Source: Maratus speciosus
Taxonomy: Eukaryota > Arthropoda > Arachnida > Araneae > Salticidae
NCBI GenBank assembly: GCA_963932465.1
Contig: OZ010799.1
Coordinates: 155,430,761 to 155,494,760, forward strand
DNA length: 64,000 nucleotides
Direction: 5' to 3'
Shown: positions 46,272 to 56,878 of the stretch, piece after piece
Numbering within the stretch: the stretch's first letter is position 1
How the letters are laid out: the number at the start of each line of letters is the position of its first letter
Notes under the pieces: generated by a model
What the model was told of the DNA's origin: nothing
Seen by the model: only the letters and a program-made list of their open reading frames with translations
Database searches by the model: none
Made by a program: the position numbers and the translations under genes

Positions 46272-47567
46272 GTTATCCGAAGTGATTTCCTTTGACTTTC
46301 CGAACACTGGTGTATGAGTCCAAAGAGTACGAAAATAATAATAATCCGAAGTGACTCCATTTGACTTTCCGAACACTGGTGTATGAGCCCAAAGAGTACG
46401 AAAATAATAATAATCCAAAGTGACTCCACTTCACTTTTTAAACATTGGTGCTTAAGTCCAGAGAGTACGAAAAAAAAATAATAATCCGAAGTGACTCCAT
46501 TTGACTTTCCGAACACTAGTGTATGAGTCCAAAAAGTACGAAAATAATAATAATCCAAAGTGACTCCACTTGACTTTCCAAACACTGGTGCTTAAGTCCA
46601 GAGAATACGGAAAAAAAAAATTAAATAATAATAATCCGAAGTGACTCCCTTGACTTTCCGAACGCTGGTGTATGAGTCCTAAGAGCACGAAAATAATAAT
46701 AATAATAATAATAATAATCCGAAGTGACTCCACTTGACTTTCCAAACACTGGTGCTGAAGTCCAGAGAGTACGAAAAAAAATTAAATAATAATAATCAGA
46801 AGTGACTCCATTTGACTTTCCGAACACTGGTGTATGAGTCCAAAGAGTACGAAAATAATAATAATCCAAAGTGACTCCACTTGGCTTTCCAAACACTGGT
46901 GCTTAAGTCCAGATAGTACGAAAAAAAAATTAAATAATAATAATCCGAAGTGACTCCATTTGACTCCGAAGTGATCATTCCAAACACTGGTGCTTAAGTC
47001 CAGATAGTACGAAAAAAAAATTAAATAATAATAATCCGAAGTGACTCCATTTGACTTTCCGAACACTGGTGTATGAGTCCAGAGAGTACAGAAATAATAA
47101 TAATAATAATAATAATAGTCCGAAGTGACGCCATTTGACTTTCCGAACACTGGTGTATGAGTCCAAAGAGTACAAAAATAATAATAATCCAAAGTGACTC
47201 CACTTGACTTTCCAAACACTGGTGCGTAAGTCCAAATAGTACGAAAAAAAAAAATTAAATAATAATAATCCGAAGTGACTCCATTTGACTTTCCGAACAC
47301 TGGTGTATGAGTCCAGAGAGTACAGAAATAATAATAATAATAATAATAATAATAGTCCGAAGTGACTCCACTTGACTTTCTGAACACTGGTGTATGAGTC
47401 CAAAGAGCACGAAAATAACAATAATAATAATCCGAAGTGACTCCACTTGACTTTCCAAACACTGGTGCTTAAGTCCAGATAGTACGAAAAAAAAATTGAA
47501 TAATAATAATCCGAAATGACTCCATTTGACTTTCCGAACACTGGTGTATGAGTCCAGAGAGTACAGA

Positions 47568-47601
<34 letters not shown>

Positions 47602-47813
47602 GTCCGAAGTGACTCCACTTGATTTTCCGAACACTGGTGTATGAGTCCAAAGAGCACGAAAATAACAATAATAATAATCCGAAGTGACTCCACTTGACTT
47701 TCCAAACACTGGTGCTTAAGTCCAGATAGTACGAAAAAAAATTGAATAATAATAATCCGAAATGACTCCATTTGACTTTCCGAACACTGGTGTATGAGTG
47801 CAGAGAGTACAGA

Positions 47814-47880
<67 letters not shown>

Positions 47881-48125
47881 GTCCGAAGTGACTCCACTTG
47901 ACTTTCCGAACACTGGTGTATGAGTCCAAAGAGCACGAAAATAGCAATAATAATAATCCGAAGTGACTCCACTTGACTTTCCGAACACTGGTGTATGAGT
48001 CCAAAGAGCACGAAAATAAAAGTAATAATAATCCGAAGTGACTCCACTTGACTTTCCAAACACTGGTGCTTAAGTCCAGAGAGTACGAAAAAAGAATTAA
48101 ATAATAGTAATCCAAAGTGACTCCA

Positions 48126-48366
48126 GGCCCCACCAGTGGCCGAGAGGTTCTGCTCTCGAAGCTGGTAGACGAGAGGTGCTGGGTTCGATCCCAATCGCGC
48201 CCGTCGGCCTAATCGTTCGGAGTTTTCATGGTTTTCTTCGAACCTTGGTTCTCCAAGCGTTAATACGGGTTAGGTTCCCTTAGAAAGACCTCCACGGAAG
48301 GCACTCCCCCCTTAGGGCCTATATCCCACGTGCAGATAATTGGCCGACATAAATACAACCAACCAA
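48126..48366 (+). mobile_element. tRNA-derived SINE with 14-bp target duplication
   Basis: Begins GGCCCCACCAGTGGCCGAGA, a tRNA-like head of the long-variable-arm (Ser/Leu) type, then an unrelated body, then a tail of CCAA repeats (about 48357-48368). CCAAAGTGACTCCA flanks it on both sides (48112-48125 and 48367-48380). This 14-bp target duplication falls within the satellite monomer, so the hit was in the middle of a repeat unit. The CCAA-repeat tail suggests mobilisation by a LINE recognising short 3' repeats, which is inference. Confidence 0.92.
48137..48192 (+). promoter_or_regulatory. Internal Pol III promoter (A and B boxes) of the SINE
   Basis: Box A TGGCCGAGAGG (48137-48147) fits TRGYNNANNGG. 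Box B GGTTCGATCCC (48182-48192) fits GGTTCGANNCC. Spacing of about 34 bp between boxes fits a tRNA-type promoter. Whether it is transcribed cannot be told from sequence. Confidence 0.85.
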
Positions 48367-48430
48367 CCAAAGTGACTCCATTTGACTTTCCGAACACTGG
48401 TGTATGAGTCCAGAGAGTACGGAAAAAAGG

Positions 48431-48781
48431 GGGTGAGAGTGGTTATTTCATAAATTTCTGGCACAACGGAATAGGCAGGATTAGAATGCTGGACTTTCCG
48501 TTTTGAAACTAAAGACGTTGCCTCTGCATCACTAATGCTTGATTACATCGCCGCAATATTTATCACTTATACTCTGTCACATTTTCCATATAGAATCCGT
48601 CGCAAAATGGTTTGAAAGTAGTTTAAAAAACTGACTAAATACCATTTAAAAGGACATTTTTTTCACGAAAATATGTACAGTTCTTGTGAAAGTGGTCTAT
48701 AATAAATACATCCTCCCAATGGGAGCTCAATCGTAAGTACCGTTTAAGAATTACCTTCTTCACTCTCTCATTCACACATAC
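48431..48781. other. Short unassigned interval
   Basis: Ordinary AT-rich sequence with no open frame or repeat I can name. It ends in the ACACATAC target copy (48774-48781) of the next element. Confidence 0.5.
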
Positions 48782-49846
48782 TAGAGGCCTGCACGGGCCC
48801 ACATTTCCAGGCCCGGGCTCGGCCCGTCCCGTACAAAAAAAATATAGGCCCGGCCCGGTATAACAGTTAAAAGTTCGGGCCGGCCCGAAAAAAAGTTAAA
48901 ATCTCGGCCCGAGCCCAGCCCGAGTGAATTTTTACAAAACATTGATTCTTACGTCGATTTGGTTAAAAGTTTGTCTCGTACGAGGAGTTCAAGCCAAAAA
49001 TAGTTATCTTAACTTTTCTTTTCATGTTTATAATCTTCATTTTTATAGAAGTGCCGCAGGGTGCGATATTTATTTTTTTAATGAATCTCTATTTCTTGTA
49101 TGTAAATGTTTCAGTTATCATTAATAGTGTTAATCCATATTCCATGTATTGAAGTGTTAAAAATCTGAAAAATGCTATACAGTAAAATCTAAGACTGAAT
49201 TGCATAGAAAAGACAAAAAAAAAAAAAAAAAAAAAAAATGCGTTTTAGACAAGTTCCCTTCTTAGCAAGTGTAAATGTATTATATATTCTTTTCTTACGT
49301 AGTATATTAATTTTGCATGGATCAACACGCTTTTCAGTTTAAAACAAGATTTCGTCATAGACAGGTTCTTTTTCACACGTTTTACTATATTTTAATTTAA
49401 CTATATTTTAATAATTGTAGAAATCTGCTATTCTTTAAAAATAATGAATTTTAATATTTAATTTTAGAATAATGGCGATTTAAAAATGTATGCATTTTTT
49501 GAAAAAAAAATTGTGCCCAAGCCTAATTTTACTGACCTTTGAACGGACCAGGCCACGCCGAGACAATGATTTTCATACGGGCTGGGTTAAAACTAAGAAT
49601 GAATATTTTGGGCCGTGAAGATTAGGAATGAAACCAGTATCCGGGTCTGTGCAGAAAAAATAAGTTAGGCCCGTCCCGTAAAGAGTAGTGATTAGACCCG
49701 GCCCGGCCCGGCCCGGCAGGAGCCTTCAGAAAAAAGTACGGCCTAGGCCCGGCCCGAGCCTTCAGAAAAAAGTATGGCCTGGGCCCGGCCCGAGTGTCGT
49801 GAATGAAAATAGACCCGAGCCACGGGCCGGCCCGTGCAGATCTCTA
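48782..49846 (+). mobile_element. GGCCCG-rich hAT element, copy 1
   Basis: The left end TAGAGGCCTGCACGGGCCC and the reverse complement of the right end TAGAGATCTGCACGGGCCGG are inverted repeats. Perfect 8-bp copies ACACATAC flank it (48774-48781, 49847-49854), the hAT signature. Both subterminal regions (48790-48925, 49545-49830) are dense in GGCCCG words, probably transposase binding sites. The AT-rich middle keeps a 66-codon open frame (48924-49124) that is also nearly open in copy 2 but matches no transposase I know. Confidence 0.9.
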
Positions 49847-49854
49847 ACACATAC

Positions 49855-50280
49855 ATACAAATCATGATTACAATGCTTTTCTTGCACTATATATTCGGAA
49901 ACTTAGAAGAAAGAATAAAAGAAATTTTCTTACATTATGTTCTACATATTACAGTATAAAAGACCGCAACATCTCATTTGCATGTGAAGCAAATTTATTT
50001 TCTTTCTTCTTGTCTATTCAGCAATAACAAGATTCATATCCCCATATACAAATTTTCCTTAATACCATATCATTGTTATATATTCTTTAGATTTATGTTA
50101 TTAGATGTTATTTTTGTATTATCGGGATTACAGAGAAAGATGTGATTATTCAACGAGAAATGCTGTTTCAGCAGTTTTTATACTTCAATGGAGATTATGC
50201 ATTTGGGAATATTGACTAATGAAATTTTGAGTTAGTTTTGCGTTAGAAGGAGGGAAAATTAATTGTGGCCGAATGTTTCA
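49855..50280 (+). repeat. Dispersed repeat R2 copy
   Basis: 50085-50280 matches R2 (TTAGATTTATGTTATTAGATGTT block, then AATATTGACTAATGAAATTTT). It is uninterrupted and serves as an empty-site reference for the piggyBac-like MITE at 8632. Upstream is plain AT-rich sequence. Confidence 0.6.
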
Positions 50281-50917
50281 AAAAGGCCTAATCTTAAATG
50301 GTCTACGTGTCTGTCTGTCCGTGCTCTAGATAGGGTTAATATAATCGGATTGTAATTTTTTTAAAGGTTTAATGTGGCTTGTTCGCTGTTTAAAATGAAA
50401 TGTGTAGGATTTATACTTTGTTTACAGGAACACTCAAAAAAATTCCGTTATATGACGGTCTTGAAGAAGAATTGTCTACAATGTATTATAATGATGTTAC
50501 ACTATTTCAAACATGTTGAAATTTCGGTATACTTCAATGAGGTGCGCGACAAGATGCTTACTGTAGAATAGGGTGGGCATAGCATTTGTATTTCGTTTAC
50601 AGGGACACTCAAAAATATTCTTTTGAAGTAACTATGTATGAGCTACAATTTCTGGAAGTGCGTTTTCAGTTGTGTATATACATTTTAAAATTTAACTTAA
50701 TTTTTGCATATTACTCAGTGTGTGTATAAGCTCTATAGATCATTTACAGGGCTGTGCAAAATAATTCAATTAATTTTTCGACTATTGATGGTAAATGCTG
50801 AAATTGGGATATTAGATGTATTATGCGTTTTCCAAATGTTTACTTAGATATTATCTTTCACTTTATTAAACGGTGTAGTTTTGTTACAATATTCTAAAAA
50901 TGTTTCTTAATCTATGC
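50281..50917 (+). repeat. Dispersed repeat R1, copy 5
   Basis: GTGTCTGTCTGTCCGTGCTC followed by the AATCGGATTGTAAT block, then subunits marked CAGGAACACTCAAAAAAATT (about 50426), GGGACACTCAAAAATATTC (about 50601) and CAGGGCTGTGCAAAATAATT (about 50748). The 65-codon open frame at 50374-50571 lies inside R1 and is not conserved as an open frame in the other copies. Confidence 0.7.
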
Positions 50918-51250
50918 TTAAGGGGTCTCAGAACTCTTAAAGCTTCAAAATTTTCGAAACATTTATTTTTTTAGATTTTAAACTGCTATCTTTTCTGAAC
51001 ATTTTGATATAATTATTTCCTTGAAATTCCCATTAAAACAAAAGTTATGGTTTTTAGAATGATACCCGAGCAATAGTTGAAGCGGCATTTTCGAAACTTT
51101 GAAGTCATTTTTCTCCAAATGACGATTTTGTACATGATGCGCACGATATCTCAAAAACTTCTGAATATTTTTTCATGAAATTTTCAAAACATGTGTTTCA
51201 TGTCAGTATGTATAAACTAAACCAAAAATTTCATTTTTATTTTTCAAAAA

Positions 51251-52671
51251 CTAGGGGGCTCGGCCCCCTACGAGCTACGCTCGCCAACCCCCGTCCAGAA
51301 ACCGCAGACTCTAAATGCACGCTAATTTGATCGGCTTTAAAAATATTTCGAAAGATTGAATTATAATTTAAAAAACAGTGGCGATCTCCCTATAAACGAA
51401 TTTCTATTCATTTCTCTTTGATTGGGGAATTTTAACGCAAAATCCGCTGCGTTACTACTTGATTATCCCGTCGACCCATTTCGCCAAATTATATAAATCG
51501 CCAAACCACTCGCCAAATTATACAAATTGACATAATTTTTATTTTAAATAACGAAAGAACAAATAAATTAGTACAACATTAATAAAAATACAAATAAAAC
51601 GTCGAAATAAAAATAACTTGATGACGTAGACACTTGTAACAACATTTCAAAATAAGCTAATATAAAAGGAATTAAGTAAACAGAGTCTTTGTATCCTGGT
51701 ATTTTTTAACAAAGCGAAAAGAAAGTTCTTTTAAATGAGACATTTTAAATTAATCGTTTTTAATCTGACGTAATTTTTACCAAGCTACTCTTTCTTTATT
51801 AAATATTCACGTGAAAATACCAGTTGAAAAGTATCCTCTCAAAATATCAAATAAATGTCTAGCGCAATTTTTAAATTTAAACCGTTTTGCAATATTATTT
51901 TGCGTTCATTTTATGTAATAACTGTAATGTGACGTAAATATGACGTAATTTCTCCTATTTAATACTTCTAGCGCATGTTAATAAATTTATTATTTTACAA
52001 ATTCCTTTCTCTCTTAAAATTCACGTGTAATTATAGTTTTTATGACGTAATTTTTAATAAGTTCCTGCTTTTTGCACATAATTATTTAATTCTAATTCCA
52101 AATGGTTTTTTTTCTGTTTATAATAGTCACGTGTAAATAAATTTTTAATTTATTTACACGTATAAATATTTTTTTTTTGAAGCAAACATTATTGCTTCCT
52201 CTGTTTATACAGTTGGCAACAGTTTAAATTAATATCACTTTCTAAAATCTGTAAAAAATATCTCTAGAAATGCTGAAAATTTGAATTTAAAATAGAAATA
52301 AAACCTCAAAAAATGAGTCAAAATAAAAAAAATTAATGCAATCTGCACTCCGGCAAATTCTAACGCATAAAATGATCTAAAAATGATTACACTGCCATGT
52401 ACAGTTTTTGCTGCTATAAAACTTTTTTAGTGGAACGATTTTGTCCAACTTTAGCATTAAATATCTCTTAAAATAATTCTTCGATTTGAAAACTGTCTGC
52501 TTCAGCGTGTTTATCAAACATTTCTGTATAAAACCACCGATTTTCATATTTTTGTATGCATTAATTTTCTTAATATTAACGAAGAAAGACCTCCAGTCAC
52601 AGAAAATTCAAAACCGGCGGCGGCGGCGGCGGCGGTGACAGCGGTAGTTACTTTTTTTTAGAATAGAGAGA
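51251..52671 (-). mobile_element. Helitron on the minus strand, nested in the TTAA element
   Basis: Read on minus, the 3' end has stem GGGGGC/GCCCCC (51254-51259 with 51263-51268) ending in CTAG, followed by T. A second stem CGAGC/GCTCG is at 51271-51283. CGCCAAATTATA words at 51478-51525 recall the outer Helitron at 41.4 kb. The 5' end is probably TCTCTATTCTAAAAAAAAGT at about 52669, next to a CGG run, but the expected flanking A is missing, so that border is tentative. Confidence 0.6.
52615..52635. repeat. (CGG)7 microsatellite
   Basis: Seven CGG units inside an AT-rich element, close to the presumed Helitron 5' end. Unusual in base composition for this window. Confidence 0.95.
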
Positions 52672-53214
52672 AATATTTTTTTAGGTGATTATACTGTTGA
52701 AATTTTCAAAATTTTGTATTAGCTAAATACAACTTAGTATTAAAAATATAAAAATGCTTTAAATACAAATTTATTTAGGTTCAGGGTAATTATTGCAATC
52801 TGAAGTATAGTTAGGCCCAAAAAATTTCATTTTAGTTGCAAAATTTATCTTGTAATCCTGCGCGTAAGCTGTCAAACCAATTTTCTGCTTGACAAATGTC
52901 TGACAGTTTGAAGCCCCCTTTGAATACTAATTCTGCATCTTGCAATTTTTTAAATACATGAAATGAAAGAACATACTTATATCTTTCATCCCAATTAAAA
53001 TTGTGTTTTTAAATTATATACATTTCAAGATATTATATGTTGAAAATGATCTTTTTTTTTATTTTTTACAATTTTTAGAGTCTTGAGACCCCTTAATGCA
53101 TGATCTTCTTGTTTTTGTTTGTTTGTTTGTTTTTCTATTAGCCTAAAAAAAATCCCTTTCTTTCTGTTTACAACGCTACCTTGCTCAGCATTAAACTAAA
53201 TATGCCGCACTATT

Positions 53215-53539
53215 AATAGAAATATCTCTTCCAAATTTTTTAAATGTGTCATATCAAATTGGTATTTTTTAATAAGTTATCATTGTGGGAAATTTAATCA
53301 TTAAGGTACCGACTTGGAAGTAAAGCTACATAAGACGTGTACTTATCTGTGAACCCCAGAGACTTCTCACATTTCATATACTATATTATATCATATACTA
53401 TCTCCTATCTTTCTTCTGAGGTGAACCCCCCTCCCCTAAATATAGGTCTGAACGCTGACACAAAAATGGCGGTTTCCGAAGATTAATTTTTTTCAGCGTG
53501 TACCAATTTTGGTACCAATATTTTTTTTTAATTTCTTCT

Positions 53540-53574
<35 letters not shown>

Positions 53575-54010
53575 TTAAAGAAGTCAAAGAATTTTTTTTA
53601 TGAAATACTGGTGTCTAAATTTAAGGGACCGTACATACGTTAAAAAAAAAATCAACCTTCGATAGCGGCCATTTTTGCGTCAGCGCTCTGGCCTAGTATT
53701 CAGGGGGCGATGTGAAGCGTTAAATTTGTCTATATATTCCCAATTAATGTTTATCATTAATATGATTTATAATCTTAATTTATTTTTATGTGTCCATTTT
53801 TTTTTTTTTTTTATGTGCCATATTAAATTGGTATTTTTGAATAGATTAGCATTGCATTGTGGGAAAATTAATCATTAAGCTATCGACTTTAAACTGAAAG
53901 GGAAGCTACATGAGGCATGTACTTATCTGGTAAAACATTAAATTCGTCTATATAATCTCTATTAATATTTATCATTATTAGGAATTATTAATCTTAAATT
54001 TAATTTTATG
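53215..54010 (+). repeat. Direct repeat, first copy interrupted by an insertion
   Basis: 53225-53350 (CATATCAAATTGGTATTTTT through ACTTATCTG) and 53711-53760 continue together as one unit. The second unit at 53815-53985 carries the same blocks without interruption (ACTTATCTGGTAAAACATTA then AATTCGTCTATATAATC). Confidence 0.65.
53354..53710. mobile_element. 357-bp insertion with 6-bp target copies and inverted core
   Basis: TGTGAA borders both sides (53348-53353, 53711-53716), and the second direct-repeat copy at about 53920 lacks the insert. Inside, 53424-53500 and 53640-53705 are inverted: GAACGCTGACACAAAAATGG is answered by CCATTTTTGCGTCAGCGCTC. A T run of about 30 lies at 53541-53570. Superfamily not determined. 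Confidence 0.65.
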
Positions 54011-54235
54011 AAATTCCTAAAATTTGCCGAAAAAGCCAAATGTGATGTCAAATGTCAGGCGTTTGTATTGATAATTTCAGAATTTGGTGCAATTTCACTA
54101 TGAAGAAGACCTCTAAGTTTTTTAGGTAGATTTCATATGAAATACTACCTATTGCGATCTCTCCTATGTTGGAATTTCTGAAACATTTTTGCAAATCTAC
54201 ACCGATCATGACCCCTAGAACCCAAAACCTCCCTC

Positions 54236-54759
54236 AGTAAAAATCTTTATCTGTCTATCTATCTATCTATCTATCTAATCGGACCAAGGGGATGGAAATA
54301 GGGAGGGATTTTGTGAAAACCGAAATAAAAACCCATAACTTCTTAATTTTTATACATATCAAATCAATTTAAAGTTAATATTACTTCTAGGAAAAGGGCC
54401 AAAAATTTATGTATCACAAATTTTTGATAAAATAAAAAATGGGCTCAAGGGGCGCAAAAATACGGTTTTAGGAAGAAAAAAATTCATAACTTCGTCAATT
54501 CTTAAGATATCAAATTCACTTAAACTTATTATAAATCTTCTTAATATTACCTACAACTTTTATATTGACAAGTTGTTGGTATGACCAACACTTACTGCAA
54601 AAGATAATTAAAAACGAAAAAAAAATGGGGGGGGGGGTGGGGTTGGTTGAAGAAGAAGAAAAAATCACAGGATATTTAATTCACTTAAATTTGTTAATAC
54701 ATATTATCAATATTATCTACAACTTTCTTATTGACAAGTTTTTGATAGGAACAACTCTT

Positions 54760-54857
<98 letters not shown>

Positions 54858-54870
54858 AAAATAAACAAAA
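54236..54870. repeat. (CTAT)n, three 190-bp tandem units, poly-A and (AAT/AAAT)n
   Basis: (CTAT)n at about 54254-54275. Units with AATTCACTTAAA...TTATATTGACAAGTTGTTGG blocks follow at about 54340, 54510 and 54675. G11 is at 54627-54637. Then about 33 A (54766-54798), (AAT)n and (AAAT)n to about 54860. Just upstream, 54128-54235 is a reverse-complement relative of 62180-62290. Confidence 0.7.
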
Positions 54871-55733
54871 ATAGGAGTCGACGAAAAAATCCTCGTATTA
54901 AGGGTGTACTCAAGTCCAAACGGCTTATTTTCTGACTCATTTTTAAGTTCATTTTCGCTCTCAAACGCACCCAGCTGGCAGGTTCTCTTATTCAGAAACT
55001 ATATACTGTGCTGTATTGGTCGATTTTTTAGATAAAGGCAGAATGTGTTTCAAAAAATGCTGTCAAAATGGATATTTTGAACCGAATTTCCCGAAGCGAT
55101 AGTGCTGGAAACGAAAAAAATGGCCGTACTGAGAAAATAATTGTAAATCAAGTTCTAATTAATTGAACGAAAATTAAAAACACAGGTTGTTTATAAATCT
55201 CTTCAAAAAATCACGTCAGCAAGTTTCCTGTTTTTACTTTTAAAAATTAATCTGATAATGTATCAGAAAATTTCGAGTTGTTGAGCGTGGAAAAATATTT
55301 TCTTTAATGCCGACTTAATATGATTTTGATAAAACGAGCTCTTACAGAAAAATGAAATTAAAAACTCGTCAAAAGCGGCCAGATAAAATTATTAAATTGA
55401 GTTCACCTCTAATCTTGATTTAGTTTTTGTTGGTGTAATTAGTACTTAACTTCGAAATCTGCCTCCGCCTGTAGGCCGAGCCGGCAGGAATTTTTTTCTA
55501 TATGCATAACATAAAATAAAAGAAGGTTTAATTTCCTTTTAAACGGATATTTCAATTGTTTTTTCGTGTAATTTGGAAATTAAAATGTATTCTCTTTTTC
55601 CTCTCTCTCTCTATTTGACCGATTCTACAAAATAGAGTTATTTGCAAATTTACACTGTCCAAGGGGAAAATAAACTACTACCCTAAACAAAGCAATAGAC
55701 TAATGCAAAAATAATAATAGAATTTTACTCACA
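54871..55733. other. Unassigned interval
   Basis: No gene or clear repeat recognised. A short open stretch starting ATG at about 55062 runs only some 31 codons. Composition is slightly more balanced between 55430 and 55490. Confidence 0.4.
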
Positions 55734-56288
55734 TATTGGTGATTGCAAGCCCTACTTCATAGATGGCAGTCGCTTGCAATTTTGACTGTGCTGATGTTTC
55801 TTTTATAACCGTATTATTAACTGACAGTTATCTACATGTGTTGTCAGTGAACATAACATTTAAAAAAAGTTTTTTAAATTAATTTGTGTGCAAGGTTAAT
55901 ATTCAAAATGGAAAATAAAAAGTTATGTTTTCGTCATGTTACATTATACGAGTTTAAAAAAGGAGTGAGTGTTGGGCGTGCTACAAAAATACTCAAGACG
56001 TTTATTTGGATCGTGCTCCCCCTCTTAGGACAGTTAAAAAGTGATTTTGTCGATTTCTAAATGGTGATTTCAATCTAAACGATGAAATTCGGTCTGGGCG
56101 ACCTTCTGGCATTGATAATGACTTAATCCGTGATGTAGTGAATAGTAATTCACGGATTACTACTGAAGCGATTGCTGAGAGACTACATGTTGACAATTCG
56201 ACTGCATTTCGCCATTTAAAACAACTTGGGTACACTTCGATACTCCATGCATCGAAAATCGAGCACTAACTTTTGAAGTCACCCAATA
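55734..56288 (+). mobile_element. Internally deleted mariner element
   Basis: Flanked by TA. The left end TATTGGTGATTGCAAG weakly resembles the reverse complement of the right end TATTGGGTGACTTCAAAAGT, which looks like a mariner terminus. Between them lie only the transposase N-terminal region and then, directly, the right terminus. This fits a copy that lost its catalytic region. The right end is convincing; the left is tentative. Confidence 0.5.
55908..56269 (+). pseudogene. Mariner transposase N-terminal fragment (DNA-binding domain)
   Basis: From ATG at 55908 the reading begins MENKKLCFRHVTLYEFKKG, matching the start of mariner transposases, the first helix-turn-helix that binds the inverted repeat. 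A one-base loss in the A run near 55985 shifts the frame. It resumes with QDVYLDRAPPLRTVKK, then a TGA (56042-56044) where the family has Trp. It continues open with FNLNDEIRSGRPSGIDND (the conserved GRPS linker) and a second HTH ending FRHLKQLGYTS. The frame stops at 56269, just inside the presumed right terminus. About 120 residues of the usual 340-350; no catalytic domain follows. Inactive. The orientation is opposite to the 21-kb relic, and the two cover different parts of the protein. Confidence 0.85.
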
Positions 56289-56878
56289 TATTGTGAAAAG
56301 CAGATTGGAGCCAAAGTTTTATCGACTAATAGAACTGTAGGTAAAGTAAAGGAAGAAGGGATAGGACTGCAAGACAGAAATGAGCAACAGCTAATACAAA
56401 ATTAGCAGGTGGAACTTAAGAAAAGAAATATTTTATAAAAATCTTCCGACAATCAGATAAAGAGGGAACAATAAAATCGCAATTAACTATTTTAAAATTC
56501 TTATGGACATGAAAACTTCCAGAATGCGTTGATGAAACGCAAGTGGGTTTACAGATAATTTTAGCAAAATTGAAATCTAACTATGGCTAACTATACCTAA
56601 TAATTTAGTTGTGGTTCATGTCCTAGCGGTGTTTTGCATTTGTCGATTTATTCTTTTATTGTTTAAGAACATAAACCATGCTCCCAGAATTATATTCAGA
56701 GTCTTAAACGAAGTTTAGTCTGAAAGATTATGAAATGTATATTATAGGTATCCCATGAATTAGAAATATTCGTAGGGTATTTCAATTTGGGATTTCAACT
56801 TTGAGAAAATAAGAAAAACAATGGAACATTTTTGTAATTATTTTAAAATTCCCATGAATTAGAAATATATGTATAGGG
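56289..56878. other. Unassigned interval ending in a 105-bp direct repeat
   Basis: No gene recognised. CCCATGAATTAGAAATATTC followed by GTAGGGTATTTCAATTTGGG at about 56751-56791 is repeated from about 56851. The second copy is split by the following hAT element and resumes at 57825, so the first copy is the empty site. Confidence 0.6.

Larger units (their letters stand above)
46210..48430. repeat. 60-bp core satellite with (TAA)n spacers, right block
   Basis: Continuation of the left block with the same two monomer types. A recombined monomer at about 46965-46982 joins TTTGACTCCGAAG to a truncated GATCATTCCAAAC, evidence of exchange between units. It contains the SINE at 48126-48366 and ends near 48425 in GAGAGTACGG. 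Confidence 0.92.
50918..53096. mobile_element. TTAA-flanked element, TIR GGGGTCTCA
   Basis: The left end TTAAGGGGTCTCAGAACTCT and the reverse complement of the right end TTAAGGGGTCTCAAGACTCT are inverted repeats ending in TTAA on both sides. This suggests piggyBac-type targeting although the terminal bases are GGGG. It contains an inverted Helitron (51251 to about 52671), leaving about 0.75 kb of its own sequence. A truncated relative lies at 4103-4202. Confidence 0.7.

Noticed and set aside
47255..48133. 292-codon minus-strand open frame and similar long frames at 37.9-39.0, 39.0-40.9 and 46.2-48.2 kb
   Set aside because: They are read-through of the 60-bp/(TAA)n satellite in overlapping frames; all three frames are open, start sites are arbitrary, and no domain is present.
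48126..48200. Functional tRNA gene
   Set aside because: Box A and B are present, but the acceptor stem is not closed, the body continues about 170 bp further, and target duplications mark it as a SINE.
37340..48430. CRISPR array, because of regular repeats with spacers
   Set aside because: The spacers are (TAA)n microsatellite, not unique sequence, and the window is eukaryotic in character.
48924..49124. hAT transposase fragment
   Set aside because: The 66-residue frame has no RW/C-terminal hAT motif or zinc-binding BED pattern; kept only as a low-interest observation.
55062..55165. Short open stretch starting ATG in a less AT-rich patch
   Set aside because: Only about 31 codons, no homology recognised, no splice-site context.
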